Positions 61,524 to 64,000 of a DNA stretch of 64,000 nt are shown piece by piece; positions within the stretch are counted from its first letter, which is position 1; each line of letters opens with the position of its first letter. The translations under genes were made by a program, and so were the position numbers. Source of the DNA: Cloacibacillus sp. (GTDB taxonomy: Bacteria > Synergistota > Synergistia > Synergistales > Synergistaceae); contig JAVVPF010000010.1 in NCBI GenBank assembly GCA_036655895.1, positions 1-64,000 of the forward strand, in the 5' to 3' direction. The notes under the pieces are model-generated. The model saw nothing but the letters and a program-made list of their open reading frames with translations. It had not been told where the DNA came from and searched no databases.

Positions 61524-62808
61524 GAAAATGTTCCTTGATGTGGCCGACAAGAAAGAGGCTCCCGCAGCATAGGGTGGGAACTCCGCGCGCTGCGGCCGCT
61601 TTTATCGCGCACAGCGGCTCATCAAAAGCGCCGGCGCAGTGAAGCCCCGCCTCCTGCGCAAGCAACGCCATTTCGCTGGCCGCAAGCGACCGCTCGCTGC
61701 TTGGCACCTGAGTGCAGAACACCGACGCGTCCAGCCGTTTTAGGATGAGCAGGACGTCGCGGATGTCTTTATCCTTCATCATGGCGAGCACGATATTTAT
61801 TTTTTTGTCGGGGGCAAGCGCTTCTACCGTCTCGGCAAGCCTCAGCGCGGCGTGCGGGTTGTGTCCCCCGTCAATTATGACTAGAGGGTCGTGCGATATT
61901 ATCTCCATGCGCCCGGACCAGACCGTCTGCGAGATGCCGCGCGCGATCGCAGCCTCTGTGACATTTGGAAATTTCGGCGCAAGAAGACGTGCCGCAGCTA
62001 CAGCAAGCGCCGCGTTCTCCGCCTGAAAGGTTCCAGGCAGAGGCGTATGGTAGCGGCCGGCGCCGTTTTGGCCTGTCAGTGTGAACTGTGTGCCGGAAAA
62101 CGCAAATTCCATATCGGAAATTTTATATTCGTCGTTGAATATGTGAGCCATGGCTCCGTGGAGCGCGGCGGTGCTTTTGAAGAGCGCGTTGATTTCAGCA
62201 GCTCCTCCCATGAACAAGGCGGGCGTCTCTTTGCGCAGTATCGCGAATTTTTCCGCGGCTACCTTTAAAAGAGTGTCGCCAAGATATTCGGTATGGTCGA
62301 GGCCGATGGGTACGATGAGGCTAAGCGCTACGTCGCCCAAGATGTTTGAGGCGTCAAGCCTGCCGCCCATGCCGGCCTCAAAGACCGCTATATCTGGTGC
62401 TCTGTCCGCCAATATGATAATGGCGGCCGCAGTCACCAGCTCAAAGTATGTCGGAAGGTCGGAGGTGAGATATTCGTCTTCTTTGATGATGTCGTGAAGA
62501 ACGGCTATCGCGTCAAACCACGCCTCAGCCGTCGCCTCGCCTCCGTCTATGACGAGCCGCTCCGTGAAGTCCACAAGATGCGGGCTGGTGTAGAGCGCGG
62601 CGCTGTATCCCGCGCTGCGAAGGATGGAATAGAGTGAGGCCGCCGTGGAGCCTTTGCCGTTCGTCCCCACTATTTGGACCGCGGGGAATTTTTTCTGCGG
62701 CATCCCGGCTTTGAAGAGAAGTCTTGCCAGACGGGCAAGCCCCGGACGAATGCCCGGGCTTGCCATCTGCTGAAGCTTAGTTTCTATTGCTGCACAAAAA
62801 TCTTTCAT
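61513..62808 (-). CDS. folC: Folylpolyglutamate/dihydrofolate synthase
   Basis: Adds glutamate to folates. 431 residues: P-loop VQIVGTNGKGSTAASLYSIL, SPHLVDFTERLVIDG, FEAGMGGRLDASNI, LIVPIGLDHTEYLGDT and VIIDGGHNPHA. Needed for the folate cofactors used by FtcD and FchA. Lies 29 bases after valS, the common valS-folC pair. Confidence 0.95.
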   Translation of the reverse strand: MKDFCAAIETKLQQMASPGIRPGLARLARLLFKAGMPQKKFPAVQIVGTNGKGSTAASLYSILRSAGYSAALYTSPHLVDFTERLVIDGGEATAEAWFDAIAVLHDIIKEDEYLTSDLPTYFELVTAAAIIILADRAPDIAVFEAGMGGRLDASNILGDVALSLIVPIGLDHTEYLGDTLLKVAAEKFAILRKETPALFMGGAAEINALFKSTAALHGAMAHIFNDEYKISDMEFAFSGTQFTLTGQNGAGRYHTPLPGTFQAENAALAVAAARLLAPKFPNVTEAAIARGISQTVWSGRMEIISHDPLVIIDGGHNPHAALRLAETVEALAPDKKINIVLAMMKDKDIRDVLLILKRLDASVFCTQVPSSERSLAASEMALLAQEAGLHCAGAFDEPLCAIKAAAARGVPTLCCGSLFLVGHIKEHFHGF

Positions 62809-62837
62809 CGATCTGCTTTCTATGAAAGCCGCCCAAG

Positions 62838-64000
62838 TTACTCAGAGAGGCTGCTAAGGTTTTCCCTTATGCGGAGAGCCTTTGTCTCATTGTCTGTTAG
62901 GGCAGTTTTTTCTTTTTCTATTACTTCTTCTGGTGCTCTTTCAACGAACTGTTTGTTAGCCAGTTTCACGCGGCTCTTTTCGATGTCCTTTTCGAGCTTG
63001 GCGAGGTCGTTCTTCAGCCTCTGCATCTCTTTTTCGACGTCGAGCAGCTCGCCGACGGGCAGATAGACCTGAACGTCGTCAAGCACGGTGGCGAGGCTCT
63101 TTTCAGGCTTTGAGCCAGCCGCGCCGGTCAGCGTAAGTTTTTCCGTCTTTGTGAGCAGGCGTATCTGTTCGTCGCATGATTCAAAGAGCGCAAGCTTCGC
63201 CGTGTTGTGTACCTCAAGGAAAGCGCCAGGGATCATCTGCTGCGGCGGGATGTGAGCCTCGGCCCTCAGATTGCGGATGGCGCGGACGGTGTCCTGCACT
63301 GCGGCCATGTCAGCAAGCGCGCTTTCGTCGATGTTTTCGACGCGCGGTGCAGGCCAGCCAGAGTGTTCTACGAGGTCTGTGCCGAACGGGAAGGCGTGCC
63401 ACAGCTCCTCCGTTACAAACGGGATGATTGGGTGCAGCAGCTTGATGACGTCTTCAAATACGGCAAGAAGCACAGCCTGGGCCGCTTTGCGCCGCGGCGT
63501 TCCTTCGTCGCCGCGCAGCGCGGGCTTCGCAAGCTCGAGATACCAGTCGCATAGCTCTCCCCATGTGAAGTCGTACATGAGGCGCGCCGCTTCGCCGAAG
63601 AAGTAGCCGTCTAGCAGCCGCGTCATTTCGGAGCTCACCTGCGAGACGCGGTTCAGTATCCATCTGTCCTGTAGCCGCAGTTCTTTTTCGTCTATCGGCG
63701 CGCCTAATTCCGCGTCCTCAAGGTTCATAAGGGCGAAGCGCGAGGCGTTCCAGAGCTTGTTCATGAAGAGCCTGTAGGTGGATATCCTGTCGGTCGATAG
63801 GAATATGTCGCGTCCCTGCACCGTGAGCGCCGCCATCGTCAGACGAAGCGCGTCCGCGCCGTAGTCCTGTACGATCGTGAGCGGATCTATCACGTTGCCG
63901 CGGGACTTGCTCATCTTCTGTCCCTTTTCGTCGCGCACGAGCGCGTGGATATAGACGTCGTGGAACGGCACTTCACCCTTCATGCCTTCCAGGCCGAACA
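62838..64000 (-). CDS. valS: Valyl-tRNA synthetase, C-terminal part (partial)
   Basis: The gene starts beyond the right edge; about 387 residues are visible. Seen: FGLEGMKGEVPFHDVYIHAL, the class I signature KMSKSRGN, the anticodon-binding helical domain, and a C-terminal coiled coil (EKEMQRLKNDLAKLEKDIEK) typical of ValS. It charges tRNA-Val. Heads the visible part of the long minus-strand run. Confidence 0.95.
   Translation of the reverse strand, partial: FGLEGMKGEVPFHDVYIHALVRDEKGQKMSKSRGNVIDPLTIVQDYGADALRLTMAALTVQGRDIFLSTDRISTYRLFMNKLWNASRFALMNLEDAELGAPIDEKELRLQDRWILNRVSQVSSEMTRLLDGYFFGEAARLMYDFTWGELCDWYLELAKPALRGDEGTPRRKAAQAVLLAVFEDVIKLLHPIIPFVTEELWHAFPFGTDLVEHSGWPAPRVENIDESALADMAAVQDTVRAIRNLRAEAHIPPQQMIPGAFLEVHNTAKLALFESCDEQIRLLTKTEKLTLTGAAGSKPEKSLATVLDDVQVYLPVGELLDVEKEMQRLKNDLAKLEKDIEKSRVKLANKQFVERAPEEVIEKEKTALTDNETKALRIRENLSSLSE

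Overview
The window looks like chromosomal DNA from a Gram-negative, amino-acid-fermenting anaerobe of the phylum Synergistota, probably Cloacibacillus or a close relative (inference, no database was searched). The clues are two secreted proteins ending in a Synergist-CTERM-type sorting tail, dense histidine and arginine catabolism, a DXP isoprenoid pathway, frequent TTG/GTG starts, and GC-rich coding DNA with AT-rich gaps. I saw no tRNA, rRNA, CRISPR array, insertion sequence or prophage.

Layout. (1) 1-3489: the 3' end of a large secreted FG-GAP repeat protein, then a bidirectional terminator. (2) 10011-3547, minus: xseB-ispA-dxs-tlyA-nadK-recN, facing rpmB (plus) across overlapping divergent promoters. 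(3) 15418-10403, minus: mltG, a small DUF4911-like gene, tldD and ftsK. (4) 15517-19295, plus: a serine operon made of a strong promoter, a 38-codon serine-rich leader ORF, an attenuator-like terminator, a class V aminotransferase, serA and a histidine-phosphatase-family gene that probably supplies phosphoserine phosphatase. An ADP-ribosylglycohydrolase, a secreted rhodanese-fold protein and rubrerythrin follow. (5) 22040-24547, minus: a MATE transporter and a secreted nucleoside-permease-like protein. (6) 24770-31568: the histidine utilisation locus, with hutU and the cyclodeaminase fchA on the minus strand and hutH, ftcD and hutI on the plus strand, facing outward from a control region with repeated motifs. 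(7) 31713-38418, plus: a Synergist-CTERM lipase-like protein, a class IV aminotransferase, and an EAL phosphodiesterase overlapping a BMP-family binding-protein gene. (8) 44897-38446, minus: nadE, yebC, ruvC, ruvA, ruvB, a DUF2905-like gene, a SpoIID-like gene and queA. (9) 47357-45084, minus: arcA and ornithine carbamoyltransferase. (10) 64000-47527, minus: a long run of housekeeping genes: valS (partial), folC, yfiH, a Gfo/Idh/MocA oxidoreductase, a small membrane protein, meaB, an rpiB-upp fusion, wecA, wecB, murA, a P-loop/Asp23-like protein, a uracil-DNA glycosylase, uppS, cdsA, dxr, rseP and ispG.

How the genes fit together. HutH, HutU, HutI, FtcD and FchA take histidine through urocanate, imidazolonepropionate and formiminoglutamate to glutamate, and pass the one-carbon unit to tetrahydrofolate. 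ArcA and the carbamoyltransferase take arginine to ornithine and carbamoyl phosphate. The serine operon appears to encode all three steps of the phosphorylated pathway. Dxs, Dxr, IspG, IspA and UppS supply prenyl diphosphates; WecA, WecB, MurA, CdsA and MltG serve the envelope.

The most interesting signal is the serine-operon leader. It combines a consensus promoter, a short ORF with six consecutive Ser codons (13 Ser in 38), an internal hairpin whose 3' arm repeats the terminator's 3' arm, and an 11-bp terminator before the aminotransferase gene. This is the layout of ribosome-mediated transcription attenuation responding to serine. Other points of interest are the RpiB-Upp fusion, the P-loop/Asp23-like fusion, the interrupted SpoIID domain, the EAL plus BMP pair, and a large unexplained palindrome near 34.9 kb.
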